IMG/VR virus record: IMGVR_UViG_3300017613_002246
Span: 1 to 40,546 of that record
Length of the DNA stretch: 40,546 nt
Source of the DNA: a virus
Strand: one strand, 5' to 3'
Shown here: one piece after another, positions 40,308 through 40,546 of the stretch
Layout of the letters: each line of letters starts with the position of its first letter
Numbering within the stretch: the stretch's first letter is position 1
Program-made: the position numbers and the translations under genes
The notes under the pieces: model-generated
What the model was told of the DNA's origin: nothing
Databases searched by the model: none
The model's input: the letters and a program-made list of their open reading frames with translations, nothing else

Positions 40308-40437
40308 CGTTACGACCTCGCATGTACTTCCAAAAAGAATAACAAGCCTCAATCTCCCCAATCAACTGAAAGAACAGGTTGCGTTCCTCTATCTCCGAAA
40401 TTTTAATCTCCGTCTCACTCACTTGCGTTATCTTCAT
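40297..40437 (-). CDS. small hypothetical protein (46 aa)
   Basis: The frame begins MKITQVSETEIKI and is mainly one helix rich in Glu (EIEERNLFFQLIGEIEACY). It overlaps the start of the epimerase gene by 11 bases and the end of the cut gene before it. No ribosome-binding site is clear; translational coupling is possible. Confidence 0.4.
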   Translation of the reverse strand: MKITQVSETEIKISEIEERNLFFQLIGEIEACYSFWKYMRGRNGEV

Positions 40438-40546
40438 CGTCATCATCGTCTAAATTGAAAAAGTGCTTGATCCAAGCAACAACATAGTACGGATTATAAA
40501 AGCTTCTTTCGGGATGACCTTCAAATAAAGCAAACGGAATCGTGAA
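40415..40546 (-). CDS. 3' end of a cut gene containing the repeated GT-B segment
   Basis: Entering from the right edge, 23 codons repeat the GT-B gene exactly (FTIPFALFEGHPERS to PYYVV). Then 20 different residues follow, AWIKHFFNL with an acidic end DDDDDEDNASE, before TGA. The frame stays open across the junction. Either a second, shortened paralogue exists beyond the edge, or assembly joined an unrelated gene tail to the repeat. Confidence 0.45.
   Translation of the reverse strand, partial: FTIPFALFEGHPERSFYNPYYVVAWIKHFFNLDDDDDEDNASE
40478..40546 (-). repeat. 69-bp exact repeat, copy at the right edge
   Basis: Same 69 bases as 37053-37121 in the same orientation. It runs to the last base of the window, as contig ends often do at an unresolved repeat. 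Confidence 0.95.

Noticed and set aside
1-40546. Terminal overlap showing a circular or terminally redundant genome.
   Set aside because: The right end repeats an internal segment (37053-37121), not the left end, so closure is not supported.

Overview
The window is most of the genome of a tailed double-stranded DNA virus (Caudoviricetes type, long non-contractile tail inferred from a tape-measure protein and a tail-tube protein). It has two opposed transcription blocks that converge near 14.93 kb. Genes are tightly packed, with many ATGA and TAATG stop/start overlaps and Shine-Dalgarno sites of the GAGGTG, GGTGAT and AAGGAGGTG kind. No host gene is recognised. The left end may carry the 3' end of a cut gene (3-80), and the right end carries a cut gene that shares 69 identical bases with an internal gene, so this looks like a viral contig rather than a closed genome.

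Host. A small glycyl-radical (NrdD C-terminal) protein and two radical SAM enzymes point to an anaerobe. Four TATA-like boxes lie 43-45 bases upstream of plausible start codons. Oligo-T stretches without GC hairpins follow the capsid gene, the tail-tube gene and the convergent junction. Together these fit an archaeal host such as a methanogen better than a bacterium, but this is inference: the ribosome-binding sites fit both domains and no host-specific lysis enzyme was found.

Left block, + strand (about 0.25-14.9 kb). After a leader with an inverted repeat and TATA boxes come small unknown genes. Then follows a long metabolic locus: a NeuB-type nonulosonate synthase, a CMP-nonulosonate cytidylyltransferase, class III and class IV PLP aminotransferases, a VOC protein, two radical SAM enzymes, two SAM methyltransferases, a sialyltransferase-like protein, a MptE/DUF115-like protein, a class I-beta DAHP synthase and a second CMP-sugar cytidylyltransferase. 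I read this as a virus-borne pathway that makes and transfers one or two unusual 2-keto-3-deoxy sugars, probably to the host envelope or virion. It ends with a small replication group: a PD-(D/E)XK nuclease, a possible ssDNA-binding protein and an AAA+ ATPase with MCM-like motifs.

Right block, - strand (40.5 down to 14.95 kb). It starts with a second sugar group: NAD-dependent epimerase, GT2 and GT-B glycosyltransferases, a cupin and small zinc-ribbon and membrane proteins. The virion module follows: large terminase, portal, HK97 gp10-like protein, mini-NrdD, prohead protease, scaffold, HK97-fold capsid protein, a 604-aa protein with twenty 20-aa repeats, a connector, an inserted methyltransferase, tail completion protein, tail tube, a frameshift-type pair of tail assembly proteins, tape measure, distal tail proteins and a beta-helix tail fibre. 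Three small membrane proteins at the end are holin candidates. I recognise no endolysin, DNA polymerase or integrase.
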